From positions 25,416 to 89,415 of the forward strand of contig CAMDGV010000010.1 in NCBI GenBank assembly GCA_945898055.1: 64,000 nt of DNA. Reading direction: 5' to 3'. Shown in pieces: positions 1 to 9,282 of the stretch. A program made the translations under genes and the position numbers. Source of the DNA: Akkermansia muciniphila. GTDB lineage: Bacteria; Verrucomicrobiota; Verrucomicrobiia; Limisphaerales; UBA9464. A model generated the notes under the pieces. That model had not been told where the DNA came from, did not search any database, and saw only the letters and a program-made list of their open reading frames with translations. Position 1 is the first letter of the stretch, and each line of letters opens with the position of its first letter.

Positions 1-705
1 AAAACAGCGGTCGATACTTGCCACGGCGTAGTCCCAATTCTTGCTGGGGCAGGCGGCCCGACTCGCGTGGCTATTTCGTACGCACAAGAGGCAGAGCGCC
101 TCGGTGCCAAAGGCGTCCTCTTGCTCCCTCATTATCTAGCCGAAGCCAGCCAAGAGGGAGTCGCCCAACACGTCGATCAAGTGTGTAAATCCGTTAAAAT
201 CGGGGTCATTGTCTATAATCGAAACCTCTGTCGACTCCAAGCGCATCACCTCGAAAGACTAGCAGATAACAACCCTAATCTCATTGGCTACAAAGACGGC
301 TTAGGGGATATTGAATTGATGGTTTCCATCCGCCGCCGCTTGGGAACACGTTTCAGCTATCTCGGAGGGCTCCCCACCGCCGAGGTTTACGCCGCAGCTT
401 ACAAAGCCATGGGGGTTCCTGTTTACTCTTCAGCTGTTTTTAATTTCATCCCAAAAACCGCAATGGAATTTTATCAAGCGGTCGCTAACGACGATCACTT
501 AACCCAAAATCGCCTACTCGATACGTTCTTTCTTCCGTTCATCGAAATTCGCAACAAAAGCGCGGGCTACGCCGTCAGCCTCATTAAGGCGGGGGCAAAA
601 ATAACCGGTCATGGGGCCGGCCCGGTCCGAGCGCCATTGACGGATTTAAAGCCAACCGAAATGGATCAACTTGCCCTGCTGATTGAAAAATCAGGAGTCC
701 AATAG
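1..705 (+). CDS. kdgD: 5-dehydro-4-deoxyglucarate dehydratase, 5' end cut by window
   Basis: Member of the dihydrodipicolinate synthase/N-acetylneuraminate lyase TIM-barrel family. The known reaction dehydrates and decarboxylates 5-dehydro-4-deoxy-D-glucarate to 2,5-dioxopentanoate. The frame is open from base 1: before the GTG at 67 it already reads a family block ([13 protein letters not shown]), so the true start lies upstream of the window. The Schiff-base lysine is expected in the segment [10 protein letters not shown], and [11 protein letters not shown] follows as in KdgD proteins. The visible 234 codons are the C-terminal three quarters of a protein usually near 300 residues. It is 15 bases before a glucarate-type transporter and upstream of gudD, which supports the substrate assignment over dapA. 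Confidence 0.9.
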   Translation, partial: KTAVDTCHGVVPILAGAGGPTRVAISYAQEAERLGAKGVLLLPHYLAEASQEGVAQHVDQVCKSVKIGVIVYNRNLCRLQAHHLERLADNNPNLIGYKDGLGDIELMVSIRRRLGTRFSYLGGLPTAEVYAAAYKAMGVPVYSSAVFNFIPKTAMEFYQAVANDDHLTQNRLLDTFFLPFIEIRNKSAGYAVSLIKAGAKITGHGAGPVRAPLTDLKPTEMDQLALLIEKSGVQ

Positions 706-720
706 GCTCCCCTGCGTTTC

Positions 721-2043
721 ATGTCTATCACTGTTGAAAATCCAACCTCCGCGTCCCTCGTTTTACTCTCTGCTGTTTCAAAAATTAAAGCCCGAACTCT
801 ACCGCTCTTCGTGGTGATGTTTATCGTCAACTACTTGGATCGAGTGAACGTCGGGTTTATCAAAGAGTCTCTGCAGAACGATCTCGGATTTGACAGTGCA
901 ACCTACGGTCTGGGCGCGGGTCTTTTTTTTATTGGGTATGCTGTTTTTGAAGTCCCTTCAAATCTCTTGCTTCAAAGACTAGGGGCGAAAATCTGGCTGA
1001 CGCGGATTACAATTACTTGGGGGATTATTGCTTCTTTATTAGCTTTTGCGAAGACATCGAATCAGTTCTATGGACTTCGTTTTGCCTTGGGCGCGGCTGA
1101 GGCAGGCTTTTTCCCCGGCGTTATTTATTACTTTACCCGTTGGTTGCCCGCCGCCAATCGAGGCAAAGCTCTCGCCCTCTTTTTAAGCGGGTCCGCTATC
1201 GCTTCCATTCTTTCCGGGCCACTTTCGGCGGTCTTGATGCGGATCACTTCTTTTGGACTTAAAGGGTGGCAAAATATGTTGATTATCGAGGGCCTATTCT
1301 CGGTGGCGATTGGTGTTGTTGCTTGGTTTTGGCTGGATTCAAATTATGACGACGCGACCTGGCTTACTCAACCTGAGAAAGCAGCACTCCAAAGCGTCCT
1401 CGAAACCGAACAACAAATGCGGGCAGAACAAACCGTTCGACCCAGCACGCGATATCTACTCAAAGACCCGCAAATCCTTATCTACTGCCTTATTTATTTC
1501 GCTATTCAGCTCAGTATTTACGCGGCGACATTCTGGCTACCCACTCTCATCCGCAAAATGGGGACTCTCTCTCATTTACAGGTCGGATTTCTAAACTCTA
1601 TTCCTTGGATTATTTCAATTGCCAGCATGTACGGATTTGCCGCCGCGGCCGCGCGATGGAAACGTCAACGGGTCTGGATCGCGATCGCATTAATGATGGC
1701 AGCGATAGGAATGTTTCTCTCAACCACCTCTGGGCCGATCCTCAGTTTCATCGCTATCTGCTTTGCTGCGCTCGGCTTTAAGTCAGCCTCCTCTCTCTTT
1801 TGGCCGCTTCCCCAAGCCTATTTGGATGCTCGCATCGCTGCCGCGGTCATCGCTTTAATTAATGCGGTTGGGAATCTAGGCGGCTTTGTTGCACCCACAG
1901 TTTTTGGGTATCTTGAAAAAAATACCGGCAGTGTTAGCGGTGGGCTTTATGGTCTCACGGCCACTTCCCTCCTCGCCGTTGGGCTGCTACTTTTAGTTCG
2001 ATCTACTAGGTCACGGCAAGGCTTCCACTTCCCTCAGTCCTAG
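721..2043 (+). CDS. gudP: MFS transporter, anion:cation symporter family, probable D-glucarate uptake
   Basis: A 440-residue inner-membrane carrier with about twelve hydrophobic segments. The ACS-family block NYLDRVNVGF lies near residues 37-46 after the first helix, and FALGAAEAGFFPG marks the fourth to fifth helix. Proteins of this family import hexarates, hexuronates or related sugar acids with a cation. The substrate is inferred from position: the gene lies between kdgD and gudD, 15 bases after the former and 81 before the latter, so the three probably form one operon for glucarate uptake and breakdown. Galactarate or another hexarate is also possible. Confidence 0.85.
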   Translation: MSITVENPTSASLVLLSAVSKIKARTLPLFVVMFIVNYLDRVNVGFIKESLQNDLGFDSATYGLGAGLFFIGYAVFEVPSNLLLQRLGAKIWLTRITITWGIIASLLAFAKTSNQFYGLRFALGAAEAGFFPGVIYYFTRWLPAANRGKALALFLSGSAIASILSGPLSAVLMRITSFGLKGWQNMLIIEGLFSVAIGVVAWFWLDSNYDDATWLTQPEKAALQSVLETEQQMRAEQTVRPSTRYLLKDPQILIYCLIYFAIQLSIYAATFWLPTLIRKMGTLSHLQVGFLNSIPWIISIASMYGFAAAAARWKRQRVWIAIALMMAAIGMFLSTTSGPILSFIAICFAALGFKSASSLFWPLPQAYLDARIAAAVIALINAVGNLGGFVAPTVFGYLEKNTGSVSGGLYGLTATSLLAVGLLLLVRSTRSRQGFHFPQS

Positions 2044-2124
2044 ATTATTCTTCGAATCCCTGTCAGTGGCTCTTACTCTTACTGACCGGCCTGTTCTATA
2101 AATTTTAGCTTTTACTTTTCTAGA

Positions 2125-3450
2125 GTGTCCTCTCCACGCATCACCTCTGTTCGTGTCATCCCCGTTGCGGGTTATGACAGTATGCTTTTGAATCTAAGCG
2201 GTGCCCATAGCCCCTTTTTTACCCGCAATATAATTATAATTACCGATAACTCTAGGCACGTCGGTTTGGGTGAAGTCCCTGGAGGCGAAGCAATCCGGCA
2301 AACAATTATAGATTCAACGAGTTTACTGGTAGGTCAAGAAATCGGCGAGTACGACTCCCTCTTAACCAAAATAAGTTCGATCTTTGCTGATCGGGATAGC
2401 AGCGGGCGCGGGGTTCAAACTTTTGATTTGCGGGTGACTATTCATGCGGTAACCGGCCTCGAGTGCGCCCTTTTGGATCTCCTCGGCCAGCATCGTGACA
2501 AACCAGTGGCGGCCTTACTGGGGACGGGACAGCAACGGACTGAGGTGGAGATGCTTGGCTACCTCTTCTACATTGCCGATCGACGTAAATCCTCTTTGCC
2601 CTACCGCGATGAATCAAAGTCAGATCAAGTTTGGCACCGTTGTCGCAACGAGGAATCTCTCACGACTGCATCGATTGTGGCTCAGGCAGAAGCAATTCAA
2701 GAGCGATTTGGGTTTCAGGATTTTAAACTCAAGGGAGGAGTGCTCAAAGGTATCGATGAAATAGAAGCTGTTCGAGCCTTGGCGCAACGCTTTCCCAACG
2801 CCCGCATCACTCTGGATCCAAATGGGTCTTGGTCTCTTAAGGAGTCCATTGAACTCTGTCAGAATTTAAACGGGATTCTTGCTTATGCCGAGGATCCTTG
2901 TGGTGCAGAGGCTGAGTTTTCGGGGAGAGAAATCATGGCTGAGTTTCGAAAAGCTACTGGCCTGCGAACGGCCACGAACATGGTGGCCACCGATTGGCGG
3001 CAATTGGAGCACGCTCTTAAATTGCAGGCGATTGATATTCCCCTCGCCGACCCCCATTTCTGGACCCTGCGAGGTTCGGTCGAAGTAGCCCGTCTTTGCC
3101 AGAAAAATGGGCTCACTTGGGGTTCTCATTCGAATAACCATTTTGATATTTCGCTCGCTATGTTTACCCACGTCGGTGCTGCTGCGCCCGGCGCGGTGAC
3201 GGCTATGGATACACATTGGATTTGGCAGGAAGGTCAGCGACTGACCCACGAACCGCTCCAGATCAAGGGTGGCAAGGTGACTGTTCCTCAGAAGGCAGGC
3301 TTAGGCATCGAGATTGATCCTGTTCAACTGGAGGCTGCACATCAGCTTTATCTGAAGTTACCTACTGGATCACGCAATGACGCTCTTGCCATGCAGCACT
3401 TGATTCCGGATTGGCGGTTTAATCCAAAAAAGGCCTGCCTCGTTCGCTGA
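2125..3450 (+). CDS. gudD: D-glucarate dehydratase
   Basis: Enolase-superfamily enzyme converting D-glucarate to 5-dehydro-4-deoxy-D-glucarate, the substrate of the upstream kdgD product. The 441-residue length matches the Escherichia coli enzyme (about 446), and similarity runs end to end: [10 protein letters not shown] near the N terminus, the KxK catalytic pair in DFKLKGGV near residue 200, metal-ligand blocks ITLDPNG and AEDPCGAE, and the catalytic histidine region [11 protein letters not shown] near residue 338. The start is GTG at 2125; no ATG fits better. The distal aldehyde dehydrogenase of the pathway is not in the window. Confidence 0.95.
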   Translation: MSSPRITSVRVIPVAGYDSMLLNLSGAHSPFFTRNIIIITDNSRHVGLGEVPGGEAIRQTIIDSTSLLVGQEIGEYDSLLTKISSIFADRDSSGRGVQTFDLRVTIHAVTGLECALLDLLGQHRDKPVAALLGTGQQRTEVEMLGYLFYIADRRKSSLPYRDESKSDQVWHRCRNEESLTTASIVAQAEAIQERFGFQDFKLKGGVLKGIDEIEAVRALAQRFPNARITLDPNGSWSLKESIELCQNLNGILAYAEDPCGAEAEFSGREIMAEFRKATGLRTATNMVATDWRQLEHALKLQAIDIPLADPHFWTLRGSVEVARLCQKNGLTWGSHSNNHFDISLAMFTHVGAAAPGAVTAMDTHWIWQEGQRLTHEPLQIKGGKVTVPQKAGLGIEIDPVQLEAAHQLYLKLPTGSRNDALAMQHLIPDWRFNPKKACLVR

Positions 3451-3610
3451 GGTTGGCCTAGATCAAAGCCGATGGGTCACAAGGATCGGGGCCGTTAACT
3501 CAAAAGGCAGAGTCCGCATTTCGTCACCTTTGAAAACCAAGGATCGACCGAAGAAGCAGAGGGCTTGCCGCTTGCCCTGACAGCGTGGTTTAATTCGAGA
3601 ACGGTTGCGG

Positions 3611-3651
3611 TAGCAGACTTTCGAGTCTGTAGGGCAGGTTAAGAGCCTGTC
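3611..3651. repeat. REP-like pair of adjacent hairpins upstream of lysS
   Basis: Two stem-loops stand side by side. The first pairs CAGACT (3614-3619) with AGTCTG (3624-3629) around a TTCG tetraloop. The second pairs GGCAGG (3633-3638) with CCTGTC (3646-3651, one G-T pair) around seven bases. They end about 20 bases before the lysS ATG, so they would sit in its leader. Twin hairpins of this style are common intergenic repeats in Verrucomicrobiota genomes. No other copy was noticed here, so repeat status is inferred. Confidence 0.45.
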
Positions 3652-3669
3652 TTCGCGCCCAGCACCCCC

Positions 3670-5442
3670 ATGGAAGACACAAACTCACTTATTGAACAGC
3701 GTCGGACGAAGCTCGCCGCCCTTGCGGCCAAGGGCATCAACCCTTTTATGAACAAGGTCAGTCTTAAGGAACTGACCGGTTGCGGAGAGGCCCGTGCTAA
3801 ATTTGAAAGGGGCGAGTTGGTGGAGTCCGCCTCCGTGGCCATCGCTGGTCGCATCACCGCATACCGAGACATGGGAAAAAGCCAGTTTATCGACCTCAAA
3901 GATGTGACGGGGCGAGTGCAAGTTTATGCGCAGAAACAGGCGCTCGGAGACGAAGCCTTTGCCCTCTTCAGTCACTTGGATCTGGCCGATTTTATTGGAG
4001 TCAAGGGCACGATGTTTCGGACGCGAACAGGTGAAATCAGTATTAAGGCGGAGAGCTTCACTGTTCTTTCCAAAGCCCTCCGCCCCCCGCCCGACAAGTG
4101 GGACGGATTAGCCGACACCGAAGTGCGTTATAGGCAACGGTACTTGGATCTGATCGCCAACGACGAAGTGAAGCGCACCTTTCTCCTGCGCTCGCAGATT
4201 ATCCGAGAGATCCGGACCTTTTTTCACGAGCGAGGCTATGTGGAAGTTGAGACGCCTATCATGCAGGCCATTCCTGGCGGAGCCGCCGCCCAGCCTTTTA
4301 AGACCCATCATAACGCCTTGGGTTGCGATTTTTATATGCGAATCGCCCTCGAGCTTTATCTCAAACGTCTTTTAGTGGGTGGCCTGGATAAAGTCTTTGA
4401 GATCGGTCGCAACTTCCGTAACGAAGGACTTTCCCGCAAGCACAACCCAGAGTTCACCATGCTGGAAGCCTACGAGGCCTATGGCGACTACGAGACGATG
4501 ATGGAGACGGTGGAATCGGTGGTGAAAAGGATCGCCCAAAATGTATTAGGAAGCTTAGTGGTGCGTCACCAGCGCCGTGCTGAAACCGAACACGCTCTCA
4601 AGGAAGTCCGCCTTGCCTTCGCCGAGGCCACCCCGTTTTTCATCAAATCGGGTGAACCCAGCAGCGCAGAACTTCTACCAAAAGACCGGATCGAAGCACA
4701 GATTTTGGCGACGCAAGAGGCCGTCGACCTCGCCAACCTCAGTAAAGAAGAACCGTCGGCCATCGCAATGCGCGTGCATGGAGCCATTGAGGCGACTCTC
4801 TCTCTCCTTCCAGTGGATTCAGAAAAGGCCGAACTGCCTCGTCGACGTCTTCAATCTGCGTTGAGCACTCTCCAACCTTTGACCGTTGAGAAAGTCATCG
4901 ATCTCACCCATTGGCGTCGTGCACGGTACAAGGATTTGGTCTGCGAAAAAGCAGGGGCAGATTGGTTTGAGCTTACCCCCAGTGAACGTCGACGGCGGGC
5001 AACTGAGGACTTAAAACTCTCTGGCGACATTGCCAATGGATATGAAGATTTTGAGGTTACTGGGGCTGTTTTTGAGAAGCTAGTTGAGCCGACGCTTATT
5101 CAACCGACCTTTGTGACCCACCTACCCAAGGAGCTCGTGCCACTCGCTAAACTTTCACCGGACGATCCAACGACGGTCGAGGTCTTTGAATGCTGTATTA
5201 ACGGCCAAGAGATCGCCCCTGGTTACAGTGAGCAGAACGATCCTGTGGCACAGCGCGCGGCACTTGAACAGCAGGCGGGTGGTGAACAGCAAAAACTCGA
5301 CGAGGATTTTCTCACCGCCCTCGAACACGGAATGCCTCCCGCTGGCGGTATTGGTATCGGTATCGACCGATTGTGTATGATGCTCCTCGGGCAAGAAACA
5401 ATCCGCGACGTGATTCTCTTCCCCCAACTCAAGCCGAGGTAA
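3670..5442 (+). CDS. lysS: Lysyl-tRNA synthetase, class II, with large insertion
   Basis: Charges tRNA-Lys with lysine in the cytoplasm. An N-terminal OB-fold anticodon-binding domain (residues about 50-150, including GRITAYRDMGKSQFIDLKD) precedes the class II catalytic core. Motif 2 lies near residues 243-262 (FEIGRNFRNEGLSRKHNPEF) and motif 3 near the C terminus (GGIGIGIDRLCMM). At 590 residues it is about 85 longer than the Escherichia coli enzyme. The excess lies between motifs 2 and 3, roughly residues 298-395 (nt 4561-4855), an Ala/Glu-rich probably helical stretch with no counterpart in ordinary LysRS. The frame continues cleanly through it, so it is not a frameshift. The gene ends 8 bases from the convergent permease gene. 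Confidence 0.96.
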   Translation: MEDTNSLIEQRRTKLAALAAKGINPFMNKVSLKELTGCGEARAKFERGELVESASVAIAGRITAYRDMGKSQFIDLKDVTGRVQVYAQKQALGDEAFALFSHLDLADFIGVKGTMFRTRTGEISIKAESFTVLSKALRPPPDKWDGLADTEVRYRQRYLDLIANDEVKRTFLLRSQIIREIRTFFHERGYVEVETPIMQAIPGGAAAQPFKTHHNALGCDFYMRIALELYLKRLLVGGLDKVFEIGRNFRNEGLSRKHNPEFTMLEAYEAYGDYETMMETVESVVKRIAQNVLGSLVVRHQRRAETEHALKEVRLAFAEATPFFIKSGEPSSAELLPKDRIEAQILATQEAVDLANLSKEEPSAIAMRVHGAIEATLSLLPVDSEKAELPRRRLQSALSTLQPLTVEKVIDLTHWRRARYKDLVCEKAGADWFELTPSERRRRATEDLKLSGDIANGYEDFEVTGAVFEKLVEPTLIQPTFVTHLPKELVPLAKLSPDDPTTVEVFECCINGQEIAPGYSEQNDPVAQRAALEQQAGGEQQKLDEDFLTALEHGMPPAGGIGIGIDRLCMMLLGQETIRDVILFPQLKPR

Positions 5443-5449
5443 TCGCCCA

Positions 5450-6763
5450 TCATTCGTGTCGGAGCGCTTCCACCGGATCCATCTTGGCGGCTCGCAGGGC
5501 TGGGTAGAGCCCGAAAATAACCCCGACCAAGGCCGAGATAGTAAAAGCGGCCAAGGGGGACCACACCGTAATGATCGTCTTCATGTCAGCGAGAGCAGAG
5601 ACAGCAAAGGGGATAGCCACTCCTAACAACACCCCGAGTGCTCCACCGACCCCACTTAATAGAACGGCCTCGATCAGAAATTGTAGGGTGATGTCCCGCT
5701 GTTTCGCACCCAATGCTCGACGGATACCAATTTCCCGGGTCCGCTCAGTGACATTGGCGAGCATAATATTCATGATCCCAATCCCACCAACGAGCAAAGA
5801 AATGGCGGCGATAGAGCCGAGGACGATATTGAAAATACGTTTAGTTTTTTCCTTTTGTCGAAGGAGTTCGAGAGGCACGACGACATCATAATCTTTCTTC
5901 TTATGATTCCGTTCCATGAGGTCTTTGACGGCCAGAGACACCCCGATGACTTTACTCGGATCATCTACTTTGACCGTGACTTCGTGCAAGGCCACACGCT
6001 CACGTTCAAAGCTACCACTGCGGTTTTTGAAAAGGATTTCTCCATAACGTTGCTTGGCTGTGGATAAAGGAATAAACATGCGATCCACCGACTGTTGAGC
6101 TGAGGATTGGCCCGTGTCATCGCCCTTGGCCCGACTGACCGGTTCCATGACCCCGACCACCCGATAGTATTGGCTACCGATACGGACAGCCTTGCCAAGC
6201 GGTGTCTCCATCGGAAAGAGGCGACGGGCCATTTCAGAGCCGAGCGCGCAGACATTTTCGCCTGCCAATTGATCGATCTCGGAAAAAAATCGACCTTCTG
6301 CAACCCGGTGATTTCGCATGGTTGGATACCAAGAAACGGTGCCAACCACCTCTGCATCCACTCGGACGGTAATGTTCCAAACATATTCTCGCATCACTCG
6401 CGCTGGGACGATGGTTACGACCCCGGGTATGGTGGCTTGAATGCGTGAGATGTCCTCGTATTTAATCCCGTAATCGAGCGTTGAATTGTTTTGTTGGGTA
6501 GTAACTTTCTGATCCTCCGAAGGCTTAACACTCCGAATAATAATGTTCTGTGCACCTAGGCTCTTAATCTGTTCTTGAGCCTCGTAACTGGCACCTTCAC
6601 CGATCGCGAGCATAGCGATGACTGAGCAAACACCGAAGACGATACCGAGAACCGTCAGGAGAGAACGCAACCGGTGCAACCAGAGTGATCGCAAGCCAAG
6701 ACGGATGGAACGTTTGAGTCGCGATGATGAGAAAAATTGGAATCCACGAGTCACGAGAATCAA
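5450..6763 (-). CDS. MacB/FtsX-type ABC transporter permease
   Basis: Inner-membrane subunit of a tripartite MacAB-TolC-like exporter, 437 residues. It has a first membrane segment near residues 30-50 (LLTVLGIVFGVCSVIAMLAI), a long periplasmic MacB-PCD domain, and three C-terminal helices forming the FtsX domain (GIMNIMLANVTERTREIGIR near residue 330). Such proteins transmit ATP-driven movement mechanically to the periplasmic adaptor instead of moving substrate through the membrane. It is the last gene of a minus-strand run: outer-membrane protein, adaptor, ATPase, permease. The substrate cannot be told from sequence; macrolides, peptides, lipoproteins or siderophores are known for relatives. 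Confidence 0.9.
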   Translation of the reverse strand: MILVTRGFQFFSSSRLKRSIRLGLRSLWLHRLRSLLTVLGIVFGVCSVIAMLAIGEGASYEAQEQIKSLGAQNIIIRSVKPSEDQKVTTQQNNSTLDYGIKYEDISRIQATIPGVVTIVPARVMREYVWNITVRVDAEVVGTVSWYPTMRNHRVAEGRFFSEIDQLAGENVCALGSEMARRLFPMETPLGKAVRIGSQYYRVVGVMEPVSRAKGDDTGQSSAQQSVDRMFIPLSTAKQRYGEILFKNRSGSFERERVALHEVTVKVDDPSKVIGVSLAVKDLMERNHKKKDYDVVVPLELLRQKEKTKRIFNIVLGSIAAISLLVGGIGIMNIMLANVTERTREIGIRRALGAKQRDITLQFLIEAVLLSGVGGALGVLLGVAIPFAVSALADMKTIITVWSPLAAFTISALVGVIFGLYPALRAAKMDPVEALRHE

Positions 6764-6801
6764 TTAAACAGGTTGCTGCTTTGATAAAATTGCATTGGAG
6801 A

Positions 6802-7494
6802 TCAACGCCGATTATCTGACTCCAACTGACCATCGCGCAATCGCACAATACGATGGGACCGTTCACCAACACTTGAGTCGTGAGTCACCATAATGAGCGT
6901 CTTCCCTGCGGCATTCAATTCATCAAAAAGCCCTAGAATTTCGCGACCGGAACCCGAATCTAAATTTCCAGTCGCTTCATCGGCCAAAAGGACCAGTGGA
7001 TCGCTGGCTAAAGCTCGAGCAATTGCCACACGCTGCTGCTGCCCGCCGGAGAGTTCAAACGGTTTATGATCCATCCTCTTTTCTAGTCCAACCCGTTTGG
7101 CCAGGCCGATGGCGATCTCGCGTGCCTCTTTGTCAGAGCGACCCTGATAAAAAAGTGGCACCTCAATATTCTCCAACACATTCAGTTGCTGGATGAGATT
7201 GTAGCTTTGAAAAATAAACCCGAGTCGACGACCGCGGATTTCAGAAAGTGAATCGTCATCGAGTGAAGAAATATCTGTGCCACCCAGCAAATACCGACCG
7301 GACGTAGGGCGATCGAGACATCCGAGGAGATTGAGCAACGTCGATTTACCGCAACCTGACGGACCCATAATGGCGATATACTCGCCAGCAGCAATGTCGA
7401 GCGTTAATCCCCGCAAGGCTTCTACGACGACATCACCTAGTGAATAAGAGCGTCTAACGGACTGGAGGCTGACGATGGGCTGCAGAGGATTCAA
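6802..7494 (-). CDS. ABC transporter ATP-binding protein, MacB/LolD type
   Basis: A 230-residue nucleotide-binding subunit driving the adjacent permease. Walker A is GPSGCGKST near residue 44, the signature is LSGGQQQR near 148, Walker B is LVLLADEATGNLDS near 167, and the H-loop is MVTHD. These are the hallmarks of the LolD/MacB/FtsE class. The start is TTG at 7494, whose last two bases form part of the upstream adaptor gene's TGA, implying translational coupling. In canonical MacB this domain is fused to the permease; here it is a separate gene. Confidence 0.93.
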   Translation of the reverse strand: MNPLQPIVSLQSVRRSYSLGDVVVEALRGLTLDIAAGEYIAIMGPSGCGKSTLLNLLGCLDRPTSGRYLLGGTDISSLDDDSLSEIRGRRLGFIFQSYNLIQQLNVLENIEVPLFYQGRSDKEAREIAIGLAKRVGLEKRMDHKPFELSGGQQQRVAIARALASDPLVLLADEATGNLDSGSGREILGLFDELNAAGKTLIMVTHDSSVGERSHRIVRLRDGQLESDNRR

Positions 7495-9248
7495 AGCGCT
7501 TTGGATGGCTTGCCGATTCCTGTTGCGGGTGGCTGCGCGGAAACGGGGGCACCCTCTTTTTTCTCCTCGCTCCCAGAGCGTTCACTATCCGGTGCGCGAA
7601 GCAGAATTTGATCACCGAAGGCGAGCCCTTTCTTAATCTCAATAAACTCGTCAGTAAATTCTCCGGGCTCGATTTCGACAGGTTTTGGAGGGCGACCTGA
7701 GAGAAAGACCACCGGTTTACCCTCGCGCTGGCTGACCGCCTGTAGCGGAACAAAAACGATGTCCTCGAGCCGCTTCACCATGATTTCAATCTTGGCACTC
7801 ATCCCCGGCTTTAACCAGTCACGAGTCCCATTAATCGCGATCGTGGTCGTGTAGAGCTTCAAGTCCGGATTCATCCAACGATTTTCCGAATCAGGCAGCA
7901 CGCCGACTTTGGTGACTTCGCCGGTAAGAGGGTCATCTGGGAAGGCGTCGGCAGTGATCTGAACCTTGAGCCCCTTTTTTACTTTTTTGATGTGTGATTC
8001 GTGGACCCCGACCTTCACCCCCATTTTCTTAGGATCTGGAATAGTAATCAAGGCCTGCCGCTCAAAGACTTGAGACCCGACCGCAATGCGCTCGTTATTA
8101 TTCCAATAACCCCGTTGATTACCGCCACCATAGACAACTAGCCCCGGTGTTTTGGCGTAGAGAAGGCACTTTTCAATCTGAGCAGCGAGTTCATCGAGAT
8201 TCTCTTTTTCGATCTGGTACCGACCTTTAGCGGCTTTGAGCTTGGCTTCAGTTTGTGCCAGTTTGGAGACAGATTCCTTGCGAGCCCGGATCAGTCCCTG
8301 AAGCGCTTCGTCATATTTACTGAGGCTTTCTTCGGCTAGTTTAGGGAACTCATATTTAACAAATAAATCGCGGGCCGTCGTGGCGGCATCGACCTTGAGT
8401 CGGGTCTGATCAGAAGCGATTTGGTCGTTCTCTAATTCGCTCTTGGGAACAAAACCCTTAGCAAACAAGCGTTTGGTGCCAGTCAGTTTAGTTTCGGCTT
8501 GGCCGCGGGCGGTCTGAGCGATCAGTAATTCGTCCTGGTGTTTACGGAGATCCTGCTTGGCTGCTCCATCGTCGAGGAGCCCATCTTTAACGTAGAGACT
8601 GAAATCAATGTCTTTACTCGTGGCGACCACGGAGTTGGAACGTGAAAGCAAATCTTCACTTAATCCAAGTCGTGAAACGATCTCGTCAGTGATTCTCCCA
8701 CCGAGATATTTCTTTACGTCCATCAGACTAAAACGTGTCTTTTGTTCCGCTGCCTTCATGTCCGTCTTGTTTTGGTTTATTTGAATCTCAAAACTTTGCT
8801 GCGCTTCAGTGAGACCTGATACCGTACTTTGGAAATTAATATCTTGGTTCACTAAATTTTGTTTCAACTTGGAGTCATCCAACTGCACCAAAACTTTGTG
8901 AGCCTTCACATCCTCCTCCGTGACTTGATATCCTTCCTCAACAATTTTCACAATCTTCACCGGTTCACCGCGAACCTCTGATCGAAGTTCCTGCGATTCC
9001 AATGCTTCAAGAGACCCTCCAACAAGGACCTTAATATCGAGTGGACCACGTTGAGCACTGACAATCAAAGTGTCGTTCGGCCCTTTATTCGGTCGGAAGA
9101 TCAGCCATCCCATCCCTACAAAGAGGATAAAACCCAATAAATAAGGCCACCGTGCAGAAGATCGAAAGAGTATTGAGAGTTTCATCGATGTAAGAGCGGC
9201 TGAAAAGTCGGCAGGTAACAGATTCCAAAGGCCATTGCCGGCGTGCAC
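7491..9248 (-). CDS. HlyD/MacA-family periplasmic adaptor
   Basis: Membrane-fusion protein linking the inner-membrane ABC complex to the outer-membrane channel. One N-terminal membrane anchor (WPYLLGFILFVGMGWLIF) is followed by a lipoyl-like half near residues 60-90, a long predicted coiled-coil hairpin at about 230-370 rich in K, E and Q, then a beta-barrel region (GMSAKIEIMVKR). At 585 residues it is longer than typical MacA (about 370), the excess being mostly in the hairpin and the segment before it. The 9248 start is GTG; an ATG at 9185 just before the anchor (MKLSILFRSS) is a good alternative. The C-terminal end overlaps the ATPase start. Confidence 0.85.
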   Translation of the reverse strand: MHAGNGLWNLLPADFSAALTSMKLSILFRSSARWPYLLGFILFVGMGWLIFRPNKGPNDTLIVSAQRGPLDIKVLVGGSLEALESQELRSEVRGEPVKIVKIVEEGYQVTEEDVKAHKVLVQLDDSKLKQNLVNQDINFQSTVSGLTEAQQSFEIQINQNKTDMKAAEQKTRFSLMDVKKYLGGRITDEIVSRLGLSEDLLSRSNSVVATSKDIDFSLYVKDGLLDDGAAKQDLRKHQDELLIAQTARGQAETKLTGTKRLFAKGFVPKSELENDQIASDQTRLKVDAATTARDLFVKYEFPKLAEESLSKYDEALQGLIRARKESVSKLAQTEAKLKAAKGRYQIEKENLDELAAQIEKCLLYAKTPGLVVYGGGNQRGYWNNNERIAVGSQVFERQALITIPDPKKMGVKVGVHESHIKKVKKGLKVQITADAFPDDPLTGEVTKVGVLPDSENRWMNPDLKLYTTTIAINGTRDWLKPGMSAKIEIMVKRLEDIVFVPLQAVSQREGKPVVFLSGRPPKPVEIEPGEFTDEFIEIKKGLAFGDQILLRAPDSERSGSEEKKEGAPVSAQPPATGIGKPSKAL

Positions 9249-9282
9249 CTCACCGCCCTGAGTTCGGCTTGACTAAAAGGAG

